Below, one piece after another: positions 16,760 through 24,044 of a stretch of DNA of 64,000 bases (position 1 is the stretch's first letter; the number at the start of each line of letters is the position of its first letter). The stretch comes from JBBDWK01 sp040902885 (GTDB lineage: Bacteria > Acidobacteriota > Terriglobia > Bryobacterales > Bryobacteraceae), in NCBI GenBank assembly GCA_040902885.1, contig JBBDWK010000002.1, positions 1 through 64,000 of the forward strand. The letters run 5' to 3'. The translations under genes were made by a program, and so were the position numbers. The notes under the pieces were generated by a model that was given only the letters and a program-made list of their open reading frames with translations, was not told the origin of the DNA and did not search any database.

Positions 16760-17932
16760 GTGCCACACAATTTCCTTAATGCCGGCGATCGCGCACAGGG
16801 TAAACGCGACGAGGAGCGCTTACACCAAGCCGAGAAGATGGAAGCCCTCGAGAAGATGGCCAACGGGCTTGGATCTTCGCTGAATAACGCGCTCATGGTG
16901 ATCCAGGGCTACGCCCATCTGCTGCTGGGGGAGCTTTCGGGACGCGGCCCGAGCCGCGAGTATGCCGAGGAGATCCGCAAAGCGGCGAACAGCGCGGCGG
17001 CGGTCACCAGCCGTCTGTTGGCGTTCAACGGTTCGCCCCTTCAGGAAGCACATCCCCTCAATGTGAACTGGCTTGTAGCGGAGATGGAGCCGGCTCTAAA
17101 GCGCCTCGCCGGCGCGAACGTCGAACTCACGATCCGGTCCGCGCCCGACCTCGAACTGGTTGGCGCCGAAGCCAAGCAGATCGAGCATGCCATCGCGATT
17201 CTGGTCTCGCACGCCCGCCAGGCACTTACCGAAGGAGGCGGCATCGAAATCGAGACGGCCAACGTGCAGCGCGGAGCCGAACCGTGGATCATGATTTCGG
17301 TAAGCGACGATGGTCCTGCATTCGATCCACAGGTGATCGAGCATCTCTTCGAGCCCTTTGCGGAGGAGTTTGCGGACCGTGCCCCGGAAAGTCTCGATCT
17401 TTTCGCGGCGCACCGCATCGTGAAGCGGGCGGGCGGCGATATTGAAGTCGAAAGCGGCCCGGAGCGCGGCAACACTTTTTGCGTTCTCCTGCCTGCCTTG
17501 GACTCCGGCGCGGCCGTCGAGCGGCCCGACGACGTCATGCCCCGCCGCGAGACCGTTCTCGTGGTGGACGACGAGCCGTCTGTGCTGCGCGTGGTACGCG
17601 AGATTCTGGTACGCGAGGGCTACACCGTGCTTGAAGCCGCCGAAGGAAGGGATGCACTCGCGGTCGCCGCGCGCCATTCGGGAACGATTCACCTTCTGGT
17701 GACCGACGTGATGATGCCGGAGATGACCGGCCGGGAGCTTTTCGACCGTCTCGCCGCGGAAGGACGTCGCATCGGGGCGCTTTATATGTCCGGGTACCGG
17801 GGAGACGTTCTGGTGGGCCGGGGAATGCTAGAGCCAGGCACCAGGCTGCTGCAGAAGCCGTTTTCCCCCGCAACGCTGGCCCGGTCGGTGCGCGAGGCGC
17901 TGGAAGCGATGCCAAAAACGCTGCGCGCGTAG
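16760..17932 (+). CDS. Hybrid histidine kinase-receiver protein with degenerate kinase residues
   Basis: About 390 aa from GTG 16760 (an in-frame TTG at 16730 would add 10 residues but lies in the REP-like repeat). The order is a short N-terminus, a DHp helix pair (QAEKMEALEKMANGLGSSLNN), an HATPase_c domain and a receiver. In the DHp helix the usual AHDFNN block is GSSLNN, so the phospho-acceptor His is Ser. In the ATP domain the N-box reads LVSHARQAL where NARDA-type Asn is expected, and the G1 box is SDDGPAF. The receiver keeps VVDDEP, the acceptor Asp in VTDVMMPEMTG and the Lys in LLQKPFSP. It is probably a pseudokinase with an active receiver, needing phosphate from another kinase. No membrane helix or sensor domain. 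Confidence 0.82.
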   Translation: MPHNFLNAGDRAQGKRDEERLHQAEKMEALEKMANGLGSSLNNALMVIQGYAHLLLGELSGRGPSREYAEEIRKAANSAAAVTSRLLAFNGSPLQEAHPLNVNWLVAEMEPALKRLAGANVELTIRSAPDLELVGAEAKQIEHAIAILVSHARQALTEGGGIEIETANVQRGAEPWIMISVSDDGPAFDPQVIEHLFEPFAEEFADRAPESLDLFAAHRIVKRAGGDIEVESGPERGNTFCVLLPALDSGAAVERPDDVMPRRETVLVVDDEPSVLRVVREILVREGYTVLEAAEGRDALAVAARHSGTIHLLVTDVMMPEMTGRELFDRLAAEGRRIGALYMSGYRGDVLVGRGMLEPGTRLLQKPFSPATLARSVREALEAMPKTLRA

Positions 17933-17941
17933 GCCGGATGA

Positions 17942-18018
<77 letters not shown>

Positions 18019-18076
18019 CGAAGTTTTCAGTCTACCAGAGTAACCGCCTTCTTTGTGAGATGATAGAAGCTTCGCC

Positions 18077-19459
18077 ATGCAGTTTTCCCGACGTGATTTT
18101 CTCTATGGCGGCGTCGCCGCCAACGGTTTTAGCCGAGCCTTTGCACAGACCTCCGCTCCGCCTAATATTCTCCTGATTGTGGCCGACGATCTGGCCGACT
18201 GGATGCTCGGCTGCTACGGCAACAAAGAGATTCGTACTCCGAATATCGACCGGTTCGCGCGTACTGGAACGCGCTTCCTGAACAGTTTCGTTGCCACGCC
18301 CATCTGCTCGGCCTCGCGCGCCACGCTGTTTACCGGGCGCCTGCCCAGGCAGCACGGCATTCACGATTTCCTGACGGCCAAACCCATCGAACAGCCGCCG
18401 CAGGGACAGGCGGCGCCTCCGCCCGGCTTTCAAAACGAGGTAATGATCTCGGACGTCCTCGCCGGCAAAGGATACGACTGCGGCTACGTAGGCAAGTGGC
18501 ACATGGGCGACGACCAGAACCCGCAGCATAATTACAAGTTCTGGTACACCATGCTGGGAGGCTCCTCGCGGTATCAGGACCCCGCCATGAGCCGCAACGG
18601 GAAGATGGTGGAGGAGAAGGGCTACCTTACCGAGTTGACGACGGAACGGGCGTGCGAATTCCTGGATCGGCAGCAGACCGGCAAGCCGTTTTTCCTGACC
18701 GTAAGCTACTTCAACCCCCATACTCCCTACGATGGCCACCCGCAAAAGTACTACGACATGTACGCCCAGACGAACTTCGAAACCATCGGCTGGGAACCTC
18801 CCGCTCCAAATGCGCTTCGGGAGAAGAACCTGCTGAAGGATACAGTCGGGAACCTGCGCCGGTGCGCAGCCTCCGTGACCGCGCTGGACGACCAGATTCC
18901 GGCGCTGCTCGACAGACTGCGGAAGCGTGGCCTGCGCGACAACACACTGGTTGTATTTACGGGCGACAACGGCTTTCTGCTCGGCAGACACGGACTTTGG
19001 AGCAAGGGACTGGCCTCCGACCCGATCAACATGTACGAGGAAGTCGTGCGGGTACCGATGATCTGGAGCTGGTTCGGCAAGACGCCGCCGGAGAGCACGC
19101 GGCCGGAGCTGGTCAGCTTTTACGATGTGATGCCCACGCTCTGCGAGGCGGCCGGCGTACAGGCGCCGGATCGCAATCTGTGCGGACGCAGTTATCTTCC
19201 TCTGGCAACCGGCCGGCCGCTGCCGAAAAATTCGCCGTGGCGGTCCACGGTGTACGGGCACTTCCGCAATACGGAGATGATGCGCGATTCGCGCTACAAG
19301 CTGGTGCTGCGCAATGAGGGCGCCGGCCCGAACGAGCTGTTTGCGCTGCGGCAGGACCCGCGCGAAAAGCAGAACCTGTACGAGGATCCCGGTTATCTGA
19401 ATGTGCGGCAGCGGTTGGCGGCGGATCTGATGACCTGGCGCAAGCAGTACAGCCGCTAA
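18077..19459 (+). CDS. Secreted sulfatase (Cys type, C-S-A-S-R)
   Basis: A 460-aa sulfatase with a Tat-like leader (SRRDFLYGGVAANGF ... AFAQ). NILLIVADDLADWMLGCYGN is the first metal block. TPICSASRATLFTGRLPRQ carries the catalytic signature as C-S-A-S-R (Ala instead of Pro, tolerated in the family), so Cys should be converted to formylglycine. GKWHMGDDQN and VFTGDNGFLLGRHGLWSKG supply the remaining sites. It ends without the LGY-type tail of the sulfatase at 11780. Convergent with the DNA glycosylase gene (4-base overlap) and preceded by tRNA-Met on the opposite strand. Substrate unknown; a polysaccharide or choline-sulfate-type enzyme are both possible. Confidence 0.9.
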   Translation: MQFSRRDFLYGGVAANGFSRAFAQTSAPPNILLIVADDLADWMLGCYGNKEIRTPNIDRFARTGTRFLNSFVATPICSASRATLFTGRLPRQHGIHDFLTAKPIEQPPQGQAAPPPGFQNEVMISDVLAGKGYDCGYVGKWHMGDDQNPQHNYKFWYTMLGGSSRYQDPAMSRNGKMVEEKGYLTELTTERACEFLDRQQTGKPFFLTVSYFNPHTPYDGHPQKYYDMYAQTNFETIGWEPPAPNALREKNLLKDTVGNLRRCAASVTALDDQIPALLDRLRKRGLRDNTLVVFTGDNGFLLGRHGLWSKGLASDPINMYEEVVRVPMIWSWFGKTPPESTRPELVSFYDVMPTLCEAAGVQAPDRNLCGRSYLPLATGRPLPKNSPWRSTVYGHFRNTEMMRDSRYKLVLRNEGAGPNELFALRQDPREKQNLYEDPGYLNVRQRLAADLMTWRKQYSR

Positions 19460-20061
19460 AGCGCTGCCTGGCCTTCCAGGCTGCGCCACAGATACCAGCA
19501 CGCGACGGAACAGTACGGCTGCCAACTTTGCCCAAGCCGCTCCACCTGTGCGGGTTTGGGCAGTTCGTCCAGGCCGTACGCTTTCCGGATGGCCGTTTGC
19601 ACCCCCAGATCGTTTACCGCGAGCACATTGAGCCGGCGAAGAGCGAAAATCAGGAACATCTGTGCGGTCCAGACCCCGATGCCCTTTACCCGGGTCAGGT
19701 GCTCGATCACATCTTCATCCGGCAGCCCGGGCAGGTCGTCGAGCACAATGCCGCCGTTCAGCGTGTGGCGCGCCAGATCGCGGATATAGATAGTTTTCTG
19801 CCCGGAGAGCCCCAGCTTCCGCATGCGCGAAGGCCGCAGCTTCAGTATGCCGCCGGGAGTTACCTGGCCTTCGGCCGAGGTGGCCGCAAGCCGCCCGAAG
19901 ATGGTGGCGGCAGCTTTTCCGCTGAGTTGCTGGTATACGATCGAACGCACCAGCGTATCGAAGCACGGGTCGCGAAATTCGATACTATAGGGACCGATGG
20001 TTTCTATGATCCGGCCCAGAACCGGGTCCGATGTTGTCAGGTGCCGAAGGGCTTTTTGCAT
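19456..20061 (-). CDS. DNA-3-methyladenine glycosylase II-like (AlkA/HhH-GPD)
   Basis: A 201-aa base-excision repair enzyme. It shows the helix-hairpin-helix LTRVKGIGVWTAQMFLIFAL (about residues 120-139) and the following NVLAVNDLGVQTAIRK, whose Asp is the catalytic residue of the HhH-GPD superfamily. FRDPCFDTLVRSIVYQQLS is the typical AlkA/Mag1 start of the fold. It lacks the N-terminal beta domain of E. coli AlkA, as in many short bacterial and yeast Mag-type enzymes, and lacks the Fe-S Cys cluster of Nth/MutY. It should excise alkylated purines from DNA. Divergent from the VWFA gene at 20114. Confidence 0.88.
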   Translation of the reverse strand: MQKALRHLTTSDPVLGRIIETIGPYSIEFRDPCFDTLVRSIVYQQLSGKAAATIFGRLAATSAEGQVTPGGILKLRPSRMRKLGLSGQKTIYIRDLARHTLNGGIVLDDLPGLPDEDVIEHLTRVKGIGVWTAQMFLIFALRRLNVLAVNDLGVQTAIRKAYGLDELPKPAQVERLGQSWQPYCSVACWYLWRSLEGQAAL

Positions 20062-20113
20062 TCGTGAAACAGGGACGGCGTGTACAGCGTCCTTGATAAT
20101 GTCATTTTAGGAT

Positions 20114-21112
20114 ATGCGGAACACCAGCGCAGCTTTCGCACTCGCGTTCGCTTTCCTGGGGATGCTCATTTGGGCGGCCCCGCAGGTCGAACGTCCGTCC
20201 GCCGACCTTCCCGCCCCCATTCGCGTGGACGTCGAGGTTGTCAACGTCTTGTGCAGCGTCCGCGATAGGAATGGCGCTCTCATATCAAACCTCGGCAAGG
20301 ACGACTTCATCGTCCTGGAAGACGGCAAGGAGCAGGAGATCCGGTACTTCGCCAAGGAGACCGATCTGCCGCTGACCATCGGGCTGCTGGTCGACGTAAG
20401 CGGCAGCCAGGAAAACCTGATCGAAGTGGAGCGGCGCGCGGCCCATCAGTTTTTCTCTAGCGTCCTTCGCAAAAAAGACATGGCCTTCCTCATCAGCTTC
20501 GGGACGGACAGTGAGTTACTCCAGGATTACACTAACTCGCTGCCGCTGCTCCGCGCGGGTCTCGACCGGCTGCGCCTCAAGGCGGCCGTGGGCGGTCTGC
20601 ATCCCGGTCCGGTTCCCACCGCGGGAACCATCCGTGGCACGGTGCTGTACGATGCGGTTTATCTGGCGGCGACCGACCGGCTGGTCGGCGAGGTGGGACG
20701 GAAAGCCATGGTGCTGATCACCGACGGCGTGGACGTCGGCAGCAAGGTGAATCTGGACACGGCCATTGAGTTCGCCCAGAAGGCGGACGCAATCATTTAC
20801 AGCATCTATTACATCGACCACAGCGTTTATAGTGGCGGCGGCTTTGGCGGTTTCAGCCCTGGCGATGGGGCCATCAAGAAGATGTCGGAGCAGACCGGCG
20901 GGCGGCTGATGAAGGTGGACAGAAAGAACTCGCTCGACTCTATCTTCGAGCAGATCCAGGCGGAGATGCGCAGCCAGTACTCGATCGGCTACACGCCGCC
21001 CAGCGGCGACCTTGACGGCGGTTTCCACAAACTCGAAGTGCGCACACGCGACAAGAAGTTGAAGGTGCAGGCGCGCAAAGGCTACTACGCCGTCAAGCAA
21101 GAGCGCCGCTGA
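20114..21112 (+). CDS. VWFA-related acidobacterial protein with intact MIDAS
   Basis: A 332-aa exported protein with an N-terminal signal or anchor (about residues 6-22). An N-terminal beta region (IRVDVEVVNVLCSVRDRNG ... NLGKDDFIVLEDGK) precedes the von Willebrand factor A domain. The MIDAS Asp-Ser-Ser triad is complete in LLVDVSGSQ, and VLITDGVDVGS carries the later Asp. The C-terminus (SQYSIGYTPPSGDLDGGFH ... VQARKGYYAV) is typical of the acidobacterial VWFA family (TIGR03436-type). Probably a metal-dependent periplasmic adhesion or scaffold protein. Convergent overlap of 20 bases with the RmlD-like gene. Confidence 0.88.
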   Translation: MRNTSAAFALAFAFLGMLIWAAPQVERPSADLPAPIRVDVEVVNVLCSVRDRNGALISNLGKDDFIVLEDGKEQEIRYFAKETDLPLTIGLLVDVSGSQENLIEVERRAAHQFFSSVLRKKDMAFLISFGTDSELLQDYTNSLPLLRAGLDRLRLKAAVGGLHPGPVPTAGTIRGTVLYDAVYLAATDRLVGEVGRKAMVLITDGVDVGSKVNLDTAIEFAQKADAIIYSIYYIDHSVYSGGGFGGFSPGDGAIKKMSEQTGGRLMKVDRKNSLDSIFEQIQAEMRSQYSIGYTPPSGDLDGGFHKLEVRTRDKKLKVQARKGYYAVKQERR

Positions 21113-21980
21113 CCTTTTCGGCGCGAATTCGCAGATAATCGGTCACTGCGGTCTTTAGCGGCGGCATCGGCGCGAGACCCGCGGCTTCCATCTTTCCGTT
21201 CGAGAGCGCGGAAAACTTCGGGCGCTTGGCCGCCGTCCGGTATTCACGTTCGTTGGTGGACCGAATCTGGGGATTTAGGCCCGCGCAGGCGAAGATCAGT
21301 TTGGCGTAATCGAACCAGGAGATAGGAGTTCCCCCGCCCACGTGAAAGACGCCGGTGAGTCTCCGCTCCACCAGGTCCGCCGTGCGGGAGGCCAGCCAGG
21401 GGGCGTAAGTGGGCGACGCCACATGGTCTTCCACAACCCGGATCGGCTGACCGGAAGCGGCCAGACGCAGCATCAGCTCAATGAAGTTTCCCCGCGCGGT
21501 ATGGAGGCCGCCGGGACCGAACACGCCGGAAGTCCGCACGATCAACGGACGGTCGAGGTAAGCCTGCGCGTACAGTTCGCCAGCCAGCTTGGAGACGGCG
21601 TAAGCTCCCAGCGGATGTGTAGGATCGTCTTCGCGATACGGCCTTCCGGCTGCACCGTCGAAGACGTAGTCTGTGGAGAAATGGACGAAGGACGCGTCGA
21701 TCTGGCGGCAGGCCATGGCCAGATTGCGGACCGCCAGAGCGTTGGCGAGGAACGCGGACTGCGGCTCGCTCTCGGCGATATCCACTTGGTTATAGGCGGC
21801 CGCGTTCAGGACGAACGCGGGATTCACCTCGGCCAGAATGCGCTCGACGGCGGCCTGATCGGTAATATCCAGGTTTCGCCGCACCAACCCGGCCACCTGA
21901 TAGCCGCGGGAAGAAAATTCCCGCGCGAGTTCTATTCCTAACTGGCCTGAGCTGCCAAAGATTGCTACTCTTCTGGACAT
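21093..21980 (-). CDS. rfbD: dTDP-4-dehydrorhamnose reductase-like (RmlD/RfbD)
   Basis: A 295-aa extended short-chain dehydrogenase/reductase. The N-terminus has VAIFGSSGQLGIELA (Rossmann G-x2-G-x2-G), NAAAYNQVDIAE, FSTDYVFDG with the catalytic Thr region and GAYAVSKLAGE with the Y-x3-K pair. These are the hallmarks of RmlD, which reduces dTDP-4-keto-L-rhamnose to dTDP-L-rhamnose for surface polysaccharides. No other rml gene lies in the window, so a related role in another deoxy-sugar pathway is possible. A TATTCT box sits 7 bases before the ATG. Confidence 0.82.
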   Translation of the reverse strand: MSRRVAIFGSSGQLGIELAREFSSRGYQVAGLVRRNLDITDQAAVERILAEVNPAFVLNAAAYNQVDIAESEPQSAFLANALAVRNLAMACRQIDASFVHFSTDYVFDGAAGRPYREDDPTHPLGAYAVSKLAGELYAQAYLDRPLIVRTSGVFGPGGLHTARGNFIELMLRLAASGQPIRVVEDHVASPTYAPWLASRTADLVERRLTGVFHVGGGTPISWFDYAKLIFACAGLNPQIRSTNEREYRTAAKRPKFSALSNGKMEAAGLAPMPPLKTAVTDYLRIRAEKVSGALA

Positions 21981-22070
21981 TAAAAAAAGAATAGCGCAGA
22001 ATTGATTGTAACTAAGTTGTAACGCAGGCGATGTTTCAGGCGTCTGCGATGTGGAGAGGAGGATCGGCGG

Positions 22071-22196
22071 GTGCTGCAGAGAAATTTGCGACGAGGCCGG
22101 ATTGCGAACCTTCTGGGAAACGTGCTGTATATCTGCCTGCTCGCGGTCCTCTTGGGCGCGGTGTTAATGGGCATCACGTCTCTACCCCAGTTTTGA
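22071..22196 (+). CDS. 41-residue single-helix membrane microprotein
   Basis: A short gene below usual size limits: GTG at 22071, 41 codons, TGA at 22194-22196. A consensus AGGAGG (22057-22062) lies 8 bases before the GTG, one of the best ribosome binding sites in the window. The product starts basic (LQRNLRRGRIANLLG) and then has one hydrophobic segment (VLYICLLAVLLGAVLMGI), so it should insert with the N-terminus in the cytoplasm. Its last 23 bases overlap the convergent PilZ gene. No family recognised. Confidence 0.5.
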   Translation: MLQRNLRRGRIANLLGNVLYICLLAVLLGAVLMGITSLPQF

Positions 22197-22527
22197 CGTC
22201 GGCGGGCGCGCCCGTTTCCGCTTCCTGCAGGAGCCGGCGGGCAAGGAGTGCGAGTTCCGCGGTGTCGTAGAGGGCATGAACCAGCTCCATCCCGATTGCG
22301 AAACCCTGGCCTTCGGCTACGCAGTAAACAGCTTCGCCAAGCAGTAATGTCTGGCCCCACTCCACCTTTATGGCCGATCCGGGAGTTATCCGCGACGGCA
22401 AAACCAGCCGCAGGCCGTTTCCCGAAAAGTTGGTCAGGTGGCCGTTCAGTTTTTGGTCCGGTTCGCCCAGGACAGTGACGGTTACTTCCTGGCTGGCAGA
22501 GAGGCGGGGTTCGCGTCTGTGGTCCAT
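22174..22527 (-). CDS. PilZ domain protein
   Basis: A 117-aa protein that is essentially one PilZ domain. The N-terminal HRREPRLSA matches the R-x3-R c-di-GMP loop and LTNFSGNGLRLVLP matches the (D/N)-x-S-x2-G second motif, so c-di-GMP binding is plausible. No partner domain is attached, so it would act as a stand-alone adaptor on motility, exopolysaccharide or secretion functions. It lies between the microprotein (convergent overlap) and a small membrane protein gene 51 bases upstream on the same strand. Confidence 0.8.
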   Translation of the reverse strand: MDHRREPRLSASQEVTVTVLGEPDQKLNGHLTNFSGNGLRLVLPSRITPGSAIKVEWGQTLLLGEAVYCVAEGQGFAIGMELVHALYDTAELALLARRLLQEAETGAPADVKTGVET

Positions 22528-22578
22528 GGCAGGTATTTCGGCGGGACTTTCCTGAAACTTTAGAGATACCCCGAAATC

Positions 22579-22890
22579 CTACCTGTAGGCGAGAGCCAGC
22601 CACACCACGGCGCCGGCCGCGAGAGCGAGCAGAGTGCCGGTGAGGCCCAGCACCACCCGATTCAACGAAGAGCCTTCCTCCGGCGGGGGCAGCCCGCGCA
22701 GCGCACGGCTGATTTCGTCTCGCCCGCGCCGGTCGGCGATCAGGATGGTTGCGGAGTTGGGGCCGGTCAGGGACGCAGCCAGCCGGCGGCGCAGATCCAA
22801 GGGCACGTCCTCTTTGGAGCGAAAGATTCCCTCGCCTTGGGAAGTTGAAATCAGGATGGTGGAGGACTTCACGAAACTGGGTCGCTTCAT
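22579..22890 (-). CDS. Small C-tail-anchored hypothetical protein
   Basis: A 103-aa protein of unknown family. It has a soluble basic N-terminal part (residues 1-74) and a single hydrophobic helix at the C-terminus (about 77-101, VVLGLTGTLLALAAGAVVWL), so it is a candidate tail-anchored membrane protein. The segment FRSKEDVPLDLRRRLAASLTG may be a helical hairpin. It begins 8 bases after the LysR gene stop on the same strand and is probably co-transcribed with it. Confidence 0.6.
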   Translation of the reverse strand: MKRPSFVKSSTILISTSQGEGIFRSKEDVPLDLRRRLAASLTGPNSATILIADRRGRDEISRALRGLPPPEEGSSLNRVVLGLTGTLLALAAGAVVWLALAYR

Positions 22891-22898
22891 GGAAACCG

Positions 22899-23828
22899 CT
22901 ACTCCCTGCCATGGCCCCGGGATCTTGACAAACTCCCGGCCGGCTTCTCCTCAATATTTTCCAACACAACCTGGATAAAACCCAAGGCCGCTTTCGAAAG
23001 CGGCTTGTCTTTGCGGTAAATCAGACCCAGCCGCCGCACCATCGGCTCCGGCGCCAGAGCTATGGCGCTCAGCTTCTTCGAACCGACCTCGTCGCGGCAG
23101 TTCGAGACCGCCAGGAACGACGCTCCCAGCCCCGCCATCACGAAGCGCTTCATCATCTCGGTGGAATCGAGCTCCATGGACACCCGGACCTCATCCTCCA
23201 CTGGCTCGAGCCACGTATTCAGCCGCGTGCGGGTTGTGCCGGACTTGGGCAGCAGCAGCGGATGATCCACCAGGTCCTGACAGCGAATCTCGTTGCGCGA
23301 AGCGAGCGGGTGGGATGCCGGCACGATGAGGCGCACTTCGTCGCTGTGCACCTTCACGACCTGGAGGCGCTTTTCCTCGACGGGGAGCTGGGTCAACCCG
23401 AAATCCGCCGTGTTTTCCATGACCGCCTCTACGACCCGGGAACCGTAAGAACGGTCCACGTGAAGCTGTACGCCGGGAAACTGCTCCTTGAAATCGGAAA
23501 AGACCCGCGGAAGCACGTAGATACAGGTCGCTTCGTTGGCGGCGATCACCAGCTCGCCGCGCGGCACGCGGTCCAGCTCGTTGATGGCGTTCTGGCAGCG
23601 CCGGCGGATTTCCGTCATCTCCTCGGCATACTGGGAGAAGATTTTGCCGGCGGTGGTGAGGGAGATCCGGCTGCCAAATCGTTCGAACAAAGCCGTTCCC
23701 AGCTCCTGCTCGAGTTGGCGGACTTGGGCGCTGATGGCCGGCTGGGTGCGGAAGCAGGTCTGCGCAGCCTTGGAGAAGCTCTTGAGGCGCACAATCTCCA
23801 GAAACGTATGGATTTGATCAAAATCCAT
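22899..23828 (-). CDS. LysR family transcriptional regulator
   Basis: A 309-aa LysR-type regulator. The N-terminal winged helix-turn-helix is clear (MDFDQIHTFLEIVRL ... FSKAAQTCFRTQPAISAQ ... LFERFGSRISLTTAG). The remainder is the two-lobed periplasmic-binding-like effector domain (GELVIAANEATCIYVLPRV ... VMAGLGASFLAVSNC). The start at 23828 is chosen because family members begin at the M-x-x-x-Q-I-H-x-F block; an upstream TTG adds nine residues. It is divergent from glmS with about 216 bases between, which contain a TTGACA promoter and a TATCAA direct repeat, so it may control itself and the glmS side. The effector is unknown. Confidence 0.9.
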   Translation of the reverse strand: MDFDQIHTFLEIVRLKSFSKAAQTCFRTQPAISAQVRQLEQELGTALFERFGSRISLTTAGKIFSQYAEEMTEIRRRCQNAINELDRVPRGELVIAANEATCIYVLPRVFSDFKEQFPGVQLHVDRSYGSRVVEAVMENTADFGLTQLPVEEKRLQVVKVHSDEVRLIVPASHPLASRNEIRCQDLVDHPLLLPKSGTTRTRLNTWLEPVEDEVRVSMELDSTEMMKRFVMAGLGASFLAVSNCRDEVGSKKLSAIALAPEPMVRRLGLIYRKDKPLSKAALGFIQVVLENIEEKPAGSLSRSRGHGRE

Positions 23829-23893
23829 GGCTTGCCGCGCCCGGTTTCCCAACAAAAGTCTGTATCGACAGGATAGAAATAATGAATTTCCCC

Positions 23894-23925
23894 TTGACAG
23901 GAGGAATTGGTATCAATTGTATCAA
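23894..23925 (+). promoter_or_regulatory. TTGACA promoter with overlapping TATCAA direct repeat
   Basis: A consensus -35 TTGACA (23894-23899) is followed after 17 bases by TTGTAT (23917-23922). TATCAA occurs at 23911-23916 and again at 23920-23925, a 9-base period covering the -10. This is a plausible regulator site in the LysR-glmS divergent region. Confidence 0.45.
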
Positions 23926-24032
23926 AGCGCCCGGGTGGTGCGGACTAGGAAGCAGTAGGATCGCCGTAGCCGCGTCGCCGTTCTTTAGGGAAGAGCGGTG
24001 AACACCGCACCTTTCTCCCGGGCATTCCCCTC

Positions 24033-24038
24033 TATAAT
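24033..24038 (+). promoter_or_regulatory. Consensus -10 box 6 bases before glmS ATG
   Basis: A perfect TATAAT at 24033-24038, then six bases, then ATG 24045, with no ribosome binding site. If used, transcription would begin at or next to the start codon and give a leaderless mRNA. Confidence 0.45.
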
Positions 24039-24044
24039 TGAAGC

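Noticed and set aside
18298..18318. Sulfatase signature with Ala in place of Pro (C-S-A-S-R) as a sign of inactivity
   Set aside because: C-x-A-x-R is accepted by the modification machinery in known sulfatases, so this is an ordinary variant.
18077..20061. A tRNA-associated genomic island with attachment sites at tRNA-Met
   Set aside because: No repeat of the tRNA 3' end, integrase or composition break was found next to it.
23829..24044. A glmS ribozyme or other riboswitch upstream of glmS
   Set aside because: No conserved ribozyme core is visible and a -10 box sits 6 bases from the start, leaving no room for a leader from that site.
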